Source: Leptospira sp. WS39.C2 (GTDB lineage: Bacteria > Spirochaetota > Leptospiria > Leptospirales > Leptospiraceae). Taken from it: a stretch of DNA of 64,000 bases. Numbering within the stretch: position 1 is the first letter of the stretch; each line of letters begins with the position of its first letter. The notes below the pieces were generated by a model, which saw only the letters and a program-made list of their open reading frames with translations, did no database searches and was not told the DNA's origin. The stretch is from NCBI RefSeq assembly GCF_040833965.1, contig NZ_CP162143.1:209037-273036 (forward strand), given 5' to 3'. Positions 1 to 9,378 of this stretch are shown here, piece after piece. Made by a program: the position numbers and the translations under genes.

Positions 1-1
1 A

Positions 2-694
2 GAAACTAAAGCTGATGAAAATGCAAATCTAATCATTCAGATCAAAGACACAGGTCCTGGGATTTCTCCAGAGATCAAAGACCGACTCTTCCAAAAATAC
101 AATGAATTTGCTCCAGAAGGATGTGAGATATCTGGATCAGGACTTGGTCTCTCTATCGTAAAACTTTCGTTAGAAGAAATGGATGGAGAAATCAATGTCG
201 AATCCAAATTAGGGGAAGGGAGTACATTCCAAGTGAAAATTCCAATTGTTTGGAAACGAGAGGAATTAACTTCTGAAAACATAGTCCAATCAAACAAAAA
301 AGATTTGAACCCCCCGAATTTTGGCTCTCGAAAAAAAGTTCTGATTGCTGATGATAATGAACTGAACCGAAAGGTTTTAAAAAATTACTTACGACCTCTC
401 CCTTTTGACATTGTAGAAGCAAATAACGGGATCGAAACAGAACGTATCCTAAGATCGGAGAGTTTTGACATCGCCTTTCTTGACATTGAGATGCCAGGGA
501 AACACGGGACAGAAATTGCCAAATCCCTCTCTACCGACCAAAAACGACCTATTTTATTTGCCTGTACTGGACTCTGTATGCCGGAAGAAAAGGAACAGAT
601 CCTTTCCTCGGGTTTTGAGTACTTTATGCCCAAACCTTACTTAAAAGAAGAATTGTACTCCCATTTGTCCGAAATCGCCAAAAAACACCCGTAA
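2..694 (+). CDS. Hybrid sensor histidine kinase, C-terminal part (ATPase + receiver)
   Basis: The frame is open from the window edge, so the N-terminus (sensor and dimerisation domains) lies outside. The first ~80 visible residues are the end of a HATPase_c domain, with a G1-type box (DTGPG) and a G2 box (GSGLGLSIVK). A linker leads to a receiver domain: acidic pair in LIADDN, phospho-acceptor Asp at visible residue ~161 (FLDIEMPG), conserved Thr in FACTG and Lys in PKPY. By family knowledge it autophosphorylates on His and passes phosphate to its own receiver. The input signal cannot be inferred here. No output domain follows the receiver. Confidence 0.9.
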   Translation, partial: ETKADENANLIIQIKDTGPGISPEIKDRLFQKYNEFAPEGCEISGSGLGLSIVKLSLEEMDGEINVESKLGEGSTFQVKIPIVWKREELTSENIVQSNKKDLNPPNFGSRKKVLIADDNELNRKVLKNYLRPLPFDIVEANNGIETERILRSESFDIAFLDIEMPGKHGTEIAKSLSTDQKRPILFACTGLCMPEEKEQILSSGFEYFMPKPYLKEELYSHLSEIAKKHP

Positions 695-765
695 CGTTTG
701 CTCTTGGCGGTATGGTAGTTTTTACCTTTCTTTTTTAGGCCGTTTTTTTATTGTATCCTATTTCC

Positions 766-2364
766 ATGACTAAGAATGACACCGAAGTTGGAAATGACTT
801 CCAATCCTTCGGATTACGTCCTGAAATACTACAAGGAATCACTGAAGCAGGCTTCGAATCACCAAGCCCTATCCAAAAACAAGCGATTCCGCTCGTATTG
901 GAAGGAAAAGATTTAATCGCACAAGCGCAGACCGGTACCGGAAAAACTGCAGCTTACGGACTCCCCTGTTTGAACCGAATCAATGTAGAAGATGGCATGC
1001 AAGTGCTCGTCCTCACACCAACTCGGGAACTTGCATTGCAAGTATCAGATGAATTGTTCAAATTGGGAAAACATTTAGGAATCAAAACCACCACGATTTA
1101 TGGCGGTAGTTCCTATTCTAAACAAATCACTCAAGTGGCAAAAGGTGCCCAAGTTGCAGTAGCAACTCCTGGCAGACTCCTTGACCTATTAAAAGGTAAG
1201 GAACTTAAAAATTTCAAACCATCAATGGTGATTTTAGACGAAGCAGATGAAATGCTTGATATGGGATTTATGGATGATATCGAATCCATCTTTAACTTAC
1301 TTCCCACCAAACGCCAAACATTATTATTTTCTGCAACAATGCCCGAACCAATTAAAAAATTGGCGAGTAAATACCAAACACACCCTGCTCACGTAAAGAT
1401 TGCAGCAACAGAAAAATCTTCTAAAAACATCGAACAAGTATATTACATAATCGATGAAGCAGAACGTGAAACAGCTGTTGTACGGATTTTGGATTATGAA
1501 AGCCCATTTAAGGCAATCATTTTCACAAAAACGAAAAAAGAAGCTGATGATCTGAAAGCAACCCTTAGTTTCAAAGGATACCCAGTTGAAGCTCTTCACG
1601 GAGACTTAAACCAAAAACAAAGAGAACAAGTTTTGAAAAGCCTACATGATGGCCGAGTGAAAATCCTTGTGGCAACTGACGTTGCAGCACGTGGTCTTGA
1701 CGTAAAAGATTTGTCTCTTGTGATCAACTACCACCTACCTTTTGATAGCGAAAGTTATACGCACCGTATTGGACGTACTGGCCGAGCAGGAAAATCGGGT
1801 AAGGCTGTAACTCTTGTAACAACAAGAGAATCAAGAGCCCTTCTCCGACTAAAAGGAACATCTGGAACTCAACTTACCATTGCAGCACTTCCCACTAAAA
1901 AGGAAGTACACGCAAGACGAGAAGAAGACTTCCTGAACAAAATTGTCGAAACCGAAATCCATGCCGATGCAGAAGAAGTATTGGAAAAACTTTTGAAGTT
2001 AGACGACAAACGTTCTGTCGCTTTAAAACTGCTTTCCAATATGCTCGACAAAGCTAAAATCAGCGGCCCTGAAAAAATCGGAAAAACCCCAGCGGAATGG
2101 AGCGAAATGCCTCCAGGTGGTGGTTCTGGTGGAGGAAGACGTCGTCGGGATGATGGTGGTGGATCAGGAAGCCGCGGTGGTTACCGTGGTGGAAGGTCCA
2201 ACAGTGATCGCAGCGAACGTGGTGAAAGAAGTGATCGCGGCGGAGAAAGAAAGGAACGTGGTGGAGAAAGCCGCCGTTCCAGCACCCCCTCTTCTTCTAA
2301 AAAAGAAGGTGGAGTGTTTGTGAAAGCGGCTGGGAAAAAAACTCAGCGTTTTCGAAACAAGTAG
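766..2364 (+). CDS. DEAD-box ATP-dependent RNA helicase with RGG-rich tail
   Basis: RNA unwinding and remodelling enzyme, cytoplasmic. In order: Q motif region (residues ~30-41), Walker A AQTGTGKT (~53-61), PTRELALQ, TPGR, the DEAD box, SAT, ARGLD and HRIGRTGRAG. After the helicase core comes a ~75-residue low-complexity tail rich in Gly, Arg and Ser with several RGG units, as in cold-shock and ribosome-assembly DEAD helicases (DeaD/CsdA/RhlE group). I chose the ATG at 766; an in-frame TTG at 751 would add five residues and neither has a good Shine-Dalgarno. Its 3' end overlaps the convergent methyltransferase gene by 22 bp. The exact subfamily is not certain. Confidence 0.95.
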   Translation: MTKNDTEVGNDFQSFGLRPEILQGITEAGFESPSPIQKQAIPLVLEGKDLIAQAQTGTGKTAAYGLPCLNRINVEDGMQVLVLTPTRELALQVSDELFKLGKHLGIKTTTIYGGSSYSKQITQVAKGAQVAVATPGRLLDLLKGKELKNFKPSMVILDEADEMLDMGFMDDIESIFNLLPTKRQTLLFSATMPEPIKKLASKYQTHPAHVKIAATEKSSKNIEQVYYIIDEAERETAVVRILDYESPFKAIIFTKTKKEADDLKATLSFKGYPVEALHGDLNQKQREQVLKSLHDGRVKILVATDVAARGLDVKDLSLVINYHLPFDSESYTHRIGRTGRAGKSGKAVTLVTTRESRALLRLKGTSGTQLTIAALPTKKEVHARREEDFLNKIVETEIHADAEEVLEKLLKLDDKRSVALKLLSNMLDKAKISGPEKIGKTPAEWSEMPPGGGSGGGRRRRDDGGGSGSRGGYRGGRSNSDRSERGERSDRGGERKERGGESRRSSTPSSSKKEGGVFVKAAGKKTQRFRNK

Positions 2365-3413
2365 TGGCTCACAAACCACTCTTCTCCGTTTCGATAACCC
2401 CATAACTCTGCACAGGCGAGAAAGAAAACTTTCCAATAAACAAACCATTTGGTTTTTTCTTTTTCGCCGTATGTGCTCGCAAGGATAGGCATGAGCTTAT
2501 CCTTGTTTTCGATCATGTTTTCATACCAAGCTTCACTTGTTCTCGCGTAATGCGTTCCGTTTACCACCCAGTGGTTTTCCATTAGAAAGTCTTTTTGGAA
2601 ATACAAAAACAAATCATCAGAAGGCATTTGGCCACCGGTGAAAAAATACTTTGCCATCCAATCCGTTTCATCAATCACTTCAAAAGGATATGCAAATTCT
2701 TTGTGGGTGAATATATGTACAAAAAACTTTCCATCTGCTACAAGAAACTTGGATAATTTCTCAAATAGTTTCTCATAGTTTTTCATGTGTTCTAACATTT
2801 CCACAGACACAATGCGATCGAACTTATCCTTTGTGGTGAAATCATTCATATCCTTTGTGATAATGGTAAGGTTTTTTAATCCTCGTTCTTTGGCACGTTT
2901 GTCGATGAATTCTTTTTGGGTGCGGGAATTGGAAACACCCGTTACTTTACATTTCGGAAATTTTTCGGCGATGTAAAGAGAGATACTGCCCCAACCACAA
3001 CCAAGGTCAAGAACACGCATTCCATTTTTGATTTCTGCACGTTCCACAGTGATGCGTAACATCTCTTCTTCCGATTCAGCAAAACTGGTATCTAGAGTTG
3101 GCCAATACCCAGAAGAGTATTTCATCCTCGGTCCCATCACATAAGTGAAAAAATCACTTGGGACTTCGTAGTGTTGTTCGTTAGCTGCTTCTGTATGTAC
3201 AGCAATTGGAGAATTCTTTAAAGAATTCACATAATTCATTTTGTGTTCGAGTTGTGCGGTAGCGTTTTCTTTTCGCTCTTGTTTGATGCGAAGATCAAGC
3301 AATTGTCGGATACGGAAACGAATGAGCCAATCTGGAAAAATGTCCTTTTCTAAAAGTGAGTTGATACTAAAAGAAGATGACTCTTCCTCTTTGTTCGAAT
3401 CAGTGAAATTCAT
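2343..3413 (-). CDS. Cyclopropane-fatty-acyl-phospholipid synthase-like SAM methyltransferase
   Basis: 356-residue class I SAM methyltransferase of the Cfa family, which adds a methylene or methyl group from SAM across double bonds of unsaturated phospholipid acyl chains at the membrane. The SAM-binding motif LDLGCGWGS is at ~135-143, preceded by the family block around residues 82-105 (YEVPSDFF...YSSGYW). It is somewhat shorter than E. coli Cfa (about 380 residues) at the N-terminus. It follows the DUF1295 gene by 17 bp and an SDR gene upstream, suggesting one lipid-modifying operon. The product (cyclopropane, methyl-branched or other) cannot be told from sequence. Confidence 0.85.
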   Translation of the reverse strand: MNFTDSNKEEESSSFSINSLLEKDIFPDWLIRFRIRQLLDLRIKQERKENATAQLEHKMNYVNSLKNSPIAVHTEAANEQHYEVPSDFFTYVMGPRMKYSSGYWPTLDTSFAESEEEMLRITVERAEIKNGMRVLDLGCGWGSISLYIAEKFPKCKVTGVSNSRTQKEFIDKRAKERGLKNLTIITKDMNDFTTKDKFDRIVSVEMLEHMKNYEKLFEKLSKFLVADGKFFVHIFTHKEFAYPFEVIDETDWMAKYFFTGGQMPSDDLFLYFQKDFLMENHWVVNGTHYARTSEAWYENMIENKDKLMPILASTYGEKEKTKWFVYWKVFFLACAELWGYRNGEEWFVSHYLFRKR

Positions 3414-3430
3414 GTTTTATCCTTTTTTAT

Positions 3431-4249
3431 TTATTGTTTTGGAAACCAAGGGAAAAATGCGTTTGTGGTGCGCATGTACTCGCGAAATAAATCTCCTTTC
3501 GACTGAAGTGAATATTTTTCAGCAAAAGGGACACCGGATACAAATCGTAACAACACAAACATAAAAACGGGGGTAAAGAGAGAACCAATAGCCTCTGGCG
3601 ACGATAGAATCGGAATCACTCCAATCCCAAGCCAAATCACCCATTCAAAAAAGTAGTTGGGGTGTCTTGTGTACTTCCATAGGCCAAGATTACACACCTT
3701 ACCTTTGTTTGCCTGAACCGAAAGGAATTTGTGTAGGTCTTTGTCAGCAATGGTTTCCCCAATGACACCTAATATAAACAAAGTCCATCCTATCCAAACC
3801 ATAAGGGTTCCATTGGGACCAGACAATCCAACATTTGGAAACAAGTTCCAATTAGAAGCAAAGTAAAATGGAAAAGATAATAGAAGTGCTAATACTCCTT
3901 GTAATAAAAAAACATTGGTAAACATCTTACTATGGACTTTATCACCATAATCACTCCGAAACCCAGCATAACGTTTGTCTTCTGGGTGGTTTGTGCGGAT
4001 GCGTGTGAAGTACAAAAACCCCGACAACCGAAGTGCCCAAACCCAAACTGGGATGAGAACTGCTAACTTTGCAACCAAAGTCCCATTTCCAAAAAATGAA
4101 AGGACTGTTGCAATGCCTGCAATCACAAGCCCCCAACCCACATCGATGACGGCATAATTGTCTCGGGTTTTTCCCCAAAACCACATCAAAGTCATAAAAC
4201 AAAAAGTGAAAATAACAGCCGTTAGATACGGAATTAAAATATTATCCAA
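3431..4249 (-). CDS. DUF1295 / steroid 5-alpha-reductase-like membrane protein
   Basis: 272-residue polytopic membrane protein with about seven hydrophobic segments. Near the C-terminus it has the signature KYTRHPNYFFEW of the DUF1295 family, related to the NADPH-dependent steroid 5-alpha-reductase/isoprenylcysteine methyltransferase fold. The substrate is unknown; the family is often annotated as an oxidoreductase acting on lipids. It lies between an SDR gene (34 bp upstream) and the Cfa-like gene (17 bp downstream), which points to a shared role in fatty-acyl modification. From memory, Cfa and DUF1295 genes also recur together in singlet-oxygen/RpoE-ChrR-controlled clusters elsewhere, but no RpoE or ChrR is present here. 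Confidence 0.8.
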   Translation of the reverse strand: MDNILIPYLTAVIFTFCFMTLMWFWGKTRDNYAVIDVGWGLVIAGIATVLSFFGNGTLVAKLAVLIPVWVWALRLSGFLYFTRIRTNHPEDKRYAGFRSDYGDKVHSKMFTNVFLLQGVLALLLSFPFYFASNWNLFPNVGLSGPNGTLMVWIGWTLFILGVIGETIADKDLHKFLSVQANKGKVCNLGLWKYTRHPNYFFEWVIWLGIGVIPILSSPEAIGSLFTPVFMFVLLRFVSGVPFAEKYSLQSKGDLFREYMRTTNAFFPWFPKQ

Positions 4250-4283
4250 GTGGGTTTTTCCTCTACCTTGGTTTAGACGGAGT

Positions 4284-5093
4284 TCAATGTGTTTTGAAGT
4301 CGTTGTAGAGTTTTTTATAGAGAATTTTTTCTAAAAACTTGGGAGAGAAAAATCGCATCCATTCTAAAAACTTACCGCTCAAATTGAACGTCACAAGCCT
4401 TGCTTCTTTTTCCTTTGCAACCTTCATTAATACATGGGCGACTTCTTTTGCCGACTTGCGTTTGCCTTTAGCAGGAGCTTCCGAAAGAACATTCCCTCCG
4501 GCATCAAGACCAGAAGTACGGAGTGCTGTGTCCGTATAAGGTACACAAACAAGGGATACCCCAATCCCTGAATCTAAACTTTCAATGCGGAGGGATTCGA
4601 GTGCAGCATGAAGGGCAGACTTAGAAGCTGAATAAGCTGCGCGCCCAGGCACTCCATACAAAGCAGAAACAGTTGATGTGGTAACAATATTCCCTTTGGC
4701 TTTCTTCACTAGAGGGAGAAGGCCTTGGATGAATTGGATGGGTCCAAAAAAATTGGTAGCAAATGTCTTTTGGTACACGTCCATTGTAAGGGAATCAAAC
4801 CGACCATGGGCCGTGATCCCTGCATTATTAAATAAAACATCTACACGATTGATTCGTTTTGAGATCCAACCAATGGCGTCCTCAACGGAACTAGGGTCGG
4901 CTAAGTCACAAGTAACACGATGGAAAACTGTATCTTTGTGTTTTGTGATTGGTTCGGGAATATCACCTGCTCGGCGTGCCAAAAGCACCAATTGGCAAGG
5001 GAATACGGCAAGTTCTTCCAATAGTGCCTTTCCAATCCCACTGGAAGCTCCAGTGATCACTACGACGGTATCGTTCCAAAATTCTTTTTTCAT
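4284..5093 (-). CDS. Short-chain dehydrogenase/reductase (SDR)
   Basis: 269-residue classical SDR. The nucleotide-binding TGxxxGIG motif is at residues 14-21, NNAG follows in the middle, a catalytic Ser sits in [10 protein letters not shown], and the YxxxK pair is in AYSASKSAL. It should oxidise or reduce an alcohol/ketone with NAD(P). It is the first gene of the minus-strand trio SDR, DUF1295, Cfa-like, so an acyl-chain or lipid ketone substrate is a reasonable inference. The C-terminus is basic and aromatic (FLEWMRFF), compatible with membrane association. No substrate can be assigned. Confidence 0.88.
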   Translation of the reverse strand: MKKEFWNDTVVVITGASSGIGKALLEELAVFPCQLVLLARRAGDIPEPITKHKDTVFHRVTCDLADPSSVEDAIGWISKRINRVDVLFNNAGITAHGRFDSLTMDVYQKTFATNFFGPIQFIQGLLPLVKKAKGNIVTTSTVSALYGVPGRAAYSASKSALHAALESLRIESLDSGIGVSLVCVPYTDTALRTSGLDAGGNVLSEAPAKGKRKSAKEVAHVLMKVAKEKEARLVTFNLSGKFLEWMRFFSPKFLEKILYKKLYNDFKTH

Positions 5094-5185
5094 ACTACCC
5101 TTTCACTTCAATTCCCACTCGACAAAGGAAAAGCAAGGGTAACGATCTGACGAGTGAATTTTCAGTTAAATTGGGAAGGGAATTG

Positions 5186-6208
5186 ATGGGAAATAAAGTA
5201 TGGGAAATCCAAGGGAATTTTGGAATCCAAAATCTAAAAGTAACAGAACGTGATATACCAGAAACACTTGCTCCCAAAGAAGTACTCGTTCGCCTAACAG
5301 CGACTTCTCTCAATTATCGTGATTATTTAATGGTGATTGGCACTTACAACCCAAGGCAAAAACTCCCACTCATCCCTTGTTCTGATGGAGCTGGAGTAGT
5401 AGAAGCCGTAGGATCTGAGGTTACCCTTTGGAAAAAGGGAGACAGAGTCCTACCAATTTTCGCCCAAAAGTGGCTAGATGGTGCTCCCAATATGGACAAT
5501 TTACGTTCTACCTTAGGTGGCCCAAATGACGGTTGTTTGGCGCATTATGGAAAATTTTCAGAAGAAGGACTTGTTGCCACCCCAAGCCACTTAAACGACA
5601 AAGAAGCAGCTACACTTGGATGTGCTGGCCTTACCGCTTATAATGCAGTTGTAAATTTTGGTGGGATTGAACCTGGTAGTGATGTACTTTGCCTTGGTAC
5701 TGGTGGTGTTTCTTTATTTGCCTTACAGTTTGCCAAGATGATGGGAGCTCGTGTCATCATCACTTCTTCAAGTGATGAAAAATTGGTTCGTGCCAAATCT
5801 TTAGGTGCAGACGAAACCATTAACTATGCAAACAAAACCAATTGGGAACGTGATGTGCGAAAACACACCAAAATGGCAGGGGCTGATCTCATCATTGAAG
5901 TGGGTGGAGCTGGGACTATGCAAAAGTCGATGATGAGTGTAAAACCTTACGGAACGATTGCACTTATCGGTGTTCTTGCTGGTGGTGAGTCCAGTTTGTC
6001 GCTTTATCCCATCCTCATGCAAGGCGTGAAGGTACAAGGTGTCATTGTGGGAAGCCGCAGTGACTTTGTCCAAATGAACCGTGCCATCGAACAAAACAAA
6101 ATGAAACCCGTCGTGGACAAGGTATTTGGTTGGGAAGAAGTGCCGGAAGCTTTACAATACTTACAAACGGGAAAACATTTTGGGAAAGTAGTTGTGAGTT
6201 GGGAATAA
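5186..6208 (+). CDS. Zinc-free medium-chain dehydrogenase/quinone oxidoreductase-like protein
   Basis: About 340 residues of the MDR superfamily. The GroES-like N-terminal half carries [12 protein letters not shown], and the Rossmann half has [19 protein letters not shown]. The position that normally holds the first catalytic-zinc Cys is Tyr in SLNYRDYLM, so the zinc-independent quinone-oxidoreductase branch is likely. The ATG at 5186 has a good purine-rich Shine-Dalgarno (GGGAAGGG, 5173-5180); an upstream in-frame TTG at 5171 overlaps that site and is not preferred. It diverges from the SDR gene across ~90 bp, so the two may share a promoter region. Substrate unknown. Confidence 0.88.
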   Translation: MGNKVWEIQGNFGIQNLKVTERDIPETLAPKEVLVRLTATSLNYRDYLMVIGTYNPRQKLPLIPCSDGAGVVEAVGSEVTLWKKGDRVLPIFAQKWLDGAPNMDNLRSTLGGPNDGCLAHYGKFSEEGLVATPSHLNDKEAATLGCAGLTAYNAVVNFGGIEPGSDVLCLGTGGVSLFALQFAKMMGARVIITSSSDEKLVRAKSLGADETINYANKTNWERDVRKHTKMAGADLIIEVGGAGTMQKSMMSVKPYGTIALIGVLAGGESSLSLYPILMQGVKVQGVIVGSRSDFVQMNRAIEQNKMKPVVDKVFGWEEVPEALQYLQTGKHFGKVVVSWE

Positions 6209-6272
6209 ACATTTTTTACAATTGAGATGTATAAAATACTGATCGATTGTTAAGTGACATGACCCAGACCAA

Positions 6273-7094
6273 ATGACCAAAAGAATTTTTAGATTCATAC
6301 TAATTGGCCTCTTCATTTTAGTATTAAATTCTTTTATATTCGAACGTTACATCATTCGTTTTCCAGTTTATGAAATCACATCGAAAAAAATTCCAAAAAG
6401 TTTTGATGGTTATCAAATTGCCGTAGTTTCTGATTTACATTATGGATTTCTGAATCCAGAATTTTGGATCCACTATGTGATAAGGTCCATCAATAACAAA
6501 AATCCTGATTTAATTGTTGGCCTTGGCGATTATGTGAAAAAAAGAAATTTTAACGAAGAATTAATTGGTGTTTGGCCCCTACTCAAACTTTTGAAAGCCA
6601 AAGATACAGAAGTTTTTGTAAACGGCAACCATGACCATTGGGCTAATCATAAACTTGCTTTATCTCTATTAGAAGAAAGTAAAAAATCCCTTCGCAATCA
6701 AACTCTAAAAATCAAACGAGGGAATGATTCCATTACACTTGGTGGTTTAGGGGATTTTTGGGAAGATCATATACCGATCGATACTGTTTTTAAAAAAACA
6801 AACTCGAGCCAGTTTCGCATTGCAATTGGACACAATCCAGATTCTGCAGAGTCCTATCACACAGAAAAAATAGATTTGTTCATCATGGGGCATACACATG
6901 GAGGGCAAGTCAGAATCCCCTTCCTTAATTTTTCTCCCGTTTTACCCGTTAAAAACCAGAAATTTGATATGGGATTAAAAAAAACAAAATGGGATGAGTT
7001 AGTCTTTATCTCAGCAGGTATTGGTTGGTCCATTCTCCCTATTAGGTTCAATTGTCCTTCTGAAGTACCAATTCTGATCTTAAGGCATGAGTGA
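6273..7094 (+). CDS. Membrane-anchored calcineurin-type metallophosphoesterase
   Basis: 273 residues. An N-terminal hydrophobic anchor (~7-23) precedes the metallophosphoesterase domain. The metal-binding motifs are all visible: D54/H56 in SDLHYG, GDY (D86), GNHDHW (N119, H120) and the C-terminal GHTHGG. The layout matches YkuE-type phosphohydrolases, which act outside the cytoplasmic membrane on small phosphoesters or lipid intermediates such as UDP-sugar lipids; the substrate is not determined by sequence. A four-residue leader-like reading frame (ATG 6260 to TGA 6275) overlaps the start codon region and is probably chance. Confidence 0.88.
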   Translation: MTKRIFRFILIGLFILVLNSFIFERYIIRFPVYEITSKKIPKSFDGYQIAVVSDLHYGFLNPEFWIHYVIRSINNKNPDLIVGLGDYVKKRNFNEELIGVWPLLKLLKAKDTEVFVNGNHDHWANHKLALSLLEESKKSLRNQTLKIKRGNDSITLGGLGDFWEDHIPIDTVFKKTNSSQFRIAIGHNPDSAESYHTEKIDLFIMGHTHGGQVRIPFLNFSPVLPVKNQKFDMGLKKTKWDELVFISAGIGWSILPIRFNCPSEVPILILRHE

Positions 7095-7144
7095 AATTCG
7101 GAAACAAATACAAACTAATGTTATGCTACTAAATAAAAGTTTTT

Positions 7145-7636
7145 TCAATCGTTTCTAAACACATTTCTTTTAGGAATTTTGAAATGAAAATTGATACCAT
7201 TTTCTGACTCGAATGAATTCAATATTTCATCGCCTTCAATTTCAACAAAACCTTCCTTATTTCCGTATTTAATTTTGCTCATTATGGGAAAACAACTGGT
7301 GTTGCTTTTATTTAATACATTAGTCAGGTAAAAAGTAGACATTTCCGGGATTGTTAAATACAATTTACAATTTTTGAAGGCAAGGTATCTATTTATATTC
7401 TCTTCCCATTGAGAATTTCGACTCTCACTGTTTCTCAACATTCCTGGTCTTTCAAAACATGATGGCAATTCCTTCAAACAATGGTCAAAACTTAGTTCCA
7501 TTACAATCTCGGAATCCCTTGTATTTTCAATAGAAACCGTACCTACAAAATCACAATTAAGATTCAAAATGGAAAATGAAACTAGTAATACCACATAAAA
7601 CAAGTGATTTGTAAAAAATGTCTTTTTAAAACTCAT
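7145..7636 (-). CDS. Hypothetical lipoprotein
   Basis: About 163 residues from the ATG at 7636, with a typical export signal ending in a lipobox-like LNLNC, so a lipidated envelope protein is expected. It contains additional Cys residues that could form disulfides. No domain family was recognised. A TTG three codons upstream is a possible alternative start. The gene faces the metallophosphoesterase gene tail to tail and is not tightly linked to its upstream neighbour. Confidence 0.6.
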   Translation of the reverse strand: MSFKKTFFTNHLFYVVLLVSFSILNLNCDFVGTVSIENTRDSEIVMELSFDHCLKELPSCFERPGMLRNSESRNSQWEENINRYLAFKNCKLYLTIPEMSTFYLTNVLNKSNTSCFPIMSKIKYGNKEGFVEIEGDEILNSFESENGINFHFKIPKRNVFRND

Positions 7637-7803
7637 TTGGACCAAGTTCCTTTGCCGAGAGAGTTGTGATCAAAATAAATATATACAAAACAAATGGAAC
7701 TTTTATTTATTATTTTCTTTCAATAAATTAATTGAGTAAGTTTCTTAGTTCCACTCTCAAAGATACAATCTTTGTTAGTAAAATTCTGATTTTCAAAACC
7801 TTT

Positions 7804-8427
7804 TCATTTTAGTGAAAAAATCTTTTTTATCTTTTGGACCAACTGGTAAAAATTGTATTTAAAAGAGGATTCAAATTCTACATTCACAAGTACCCAAATA
7901 TTCTCTGGATTTAGTGAAAAAACCCAATGTTCCATTTCCCATATTTTATCGTCTGGTCCTGTCATCACCGGATGATACTCATCATAATAAGAAAAATAAA
8001 CTTCAGCAAATATACGATGGATTTTATCTTTGTCTATATTTTCGATTTTAAATATCGTAAAGGATTCGAGAGTGATGTATTGGAATTCAGAACTCCTGGG
8101 ATTATTTTCCCTGTCTCCACTTGGAAACAAAATCTGGATTGGGCCTGTAATTGTAAAATCAAGATTGTCCAATCTGTTTCTCATAATTGTTTGAAAGTTT
8201 GCCTTACAAAGTTCTTTGATAAATTCGACATGATCGAAATTCACAAATTTGTTTTTATTTTTTCGGCTTTGGATTCTAGAAGAAATGATTTCAATTGTGA
8301 GGGAGTAGAGGTAAAACAGAATTAATGAAAAAACGAAATAGTATAGTTTAAAATTCGTATCTATCCATTCATTTCGATAGAAAAAGTAAAAACTAATGAC
8401 AGCAAAAAAGTAAATGAAGTCCTTCAT
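7804..8427 (-). CDS. Hypothetical membrane-anchored protein
   Basis: 207 residues. Two closely spaced hydrophobic segments at ~1-17 and ~25-48 form an N-terminal hairpin anchor, followed by a basic stretch and a soluble domain of ~140 residues with mixed strand-like sequence. No family was recognised. Flanking intergenic gaps are over 100 bp on each side, so it is probably transcribed alone. Confidence 0.6.
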   Translation of the reverse strand: MKDFIYFFAVISFYFFYRNEWIDTNFKLYYFVFSLILFYLYSLTIEIISSRIQSRKNKNKFVNFDHVEFIKELCKANFQTIMRNRLDNLDFTITGPIQILFPSGDRENNPRSSEFQYITLESFTIFKIENIDKDKIHRIFAEVYFSYYDEYHPVMTGPDDKIWEMEHWVFSLNPENIWVLVNVEFESSFKYNFYQLVQKIKKIFSLK

Positions 8428-8541
8428 ATCATTTTTTGTTCTTAAAATTCCAACTTTGAAAAAATCACCTTTCCCAAAAGTTTCAAGGCAAATTCCATTT
8501 TTACAGAATTATTCACATAACATTGATTTTGTTTAGAAAAT

Positions 8542-9033
8542 TTATTTTGGCCGGATGGATTGGTCCATGATAAATTCGTAATGCAGAGTCGAACCAATTT
8601 GTCCCACAATTTTTGCGCCTAGTTTCGTATAAAAGGATTTACCTATCGAATTCAAATCACTAGCTACCCAACCAAGATGAGTCGCTTTGATTTGGAGCGC
8701 CAAATTGGTAAGTTTGGTAAATAATTTTTCTCCTATACCAAGACCTCTATATCCCTCTAGAAGGTAAAGATCATCCAACCAAATGGAAGGGAGACCTTTA
8801 AACGAGGAATAACGAATATGATACAGTGCCATCCCTATGGTTTGGCCCGATTCATGGATTGCTAAAAAAACAAAAGCAAAGGGATTTGGATTGAACATAG
8901 TATCTTTGATTTTGGTTTCATCCGTTGTGACGGTTCCATTAAAATCACCGAGGCTTCTATCAAAATCAGCTTTTTTAAGAATTAACTGATAAATCTGCGG
9001 AATATCAGAGGGTTTCCCTTCTCGAATCAACAT
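8542..9033 (-). CDS. GNAT family N-acetyltransferase
   Basis: 163 residues matching the GNAT fold. The acetyl-CoA pyrophosphate loop (motif A) is GYRGLGIGEKLF, in the usual R-x-x-G-x-G/A arrangement, preceded by the beta-4 strand IWLDDLYL. The N-terminus (LIREGKPSDIPQIY) is typical of single-domain GNATs. It would transfer an acetyl group from acetyl-CoA to an amine; similarity in style to diamine acetyltransferase-like GNATs is noted but the acceptor is unknown. Confidence 0.85.
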   Translation of the reverse strand: MLIREGKPSDIPQIYQLILKKADFDRSLGDFNGTVTTDETKIKDTMFNPNPFAFVFLAIHESGQTIGMALYHIRYSSFKGLPSIWLDDLYLLEGYRGLGIGEKLFTKLTNLALQIKATHLGWVASDLNSIGKSFYTKLGAKIVGQIGSTLHYEFIMDQSIRPK

Positions 9034-9378
9034 TTATAACCAGATTGGAATCGTTTTATAGAATTTAAAGTAAAGAAATGGAGAAGGAACGAGTCTAGTA
9101 CCAACGTTTTAGGAAATAATATTTATTTTCAGTAGGGACAATTCGTACAGGAGATACACATTATTTTGAAATTTAGAACATATTGATGAACGAATTTACG
9201 AATTGCTAAAACTTGTTTTTGTGATAAGAACTAAAAAATAGTTAAAAAAGTACAAAATGTCCATATCTTATTAAGTTCTATATATTTTTGAACTTTTCTC
9301 ATTCAATCTGTACGATTCTTGCATTCGCTTACCGGTATAGGAGAAGGCCCACCACTGTAGGTCTTTTGAAAACGAAAC
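9034..9378 (+). promoter_or_regulatory. Long upstream region of the porin gene, with a dyad
   Basis: 345 bp with no credible coding frame, very AT-rich. It holds an inverted repeat AAGTTC (9273-9278) / GAACTT (9290-9295) separated by 11 bp of A/T, which could be an operator or part of the porin promoter. A purine-rich GGAGAAGG lies at ~9341-9348, too far from the ATG at 9379 to act as its Shine-Dalgarno. Confidence 0.3.

Noticed and set aside
2117..2323. Second frame inside the helicase tail
   Set aside because: Shadow of the repetitive RGG-coding sequence.
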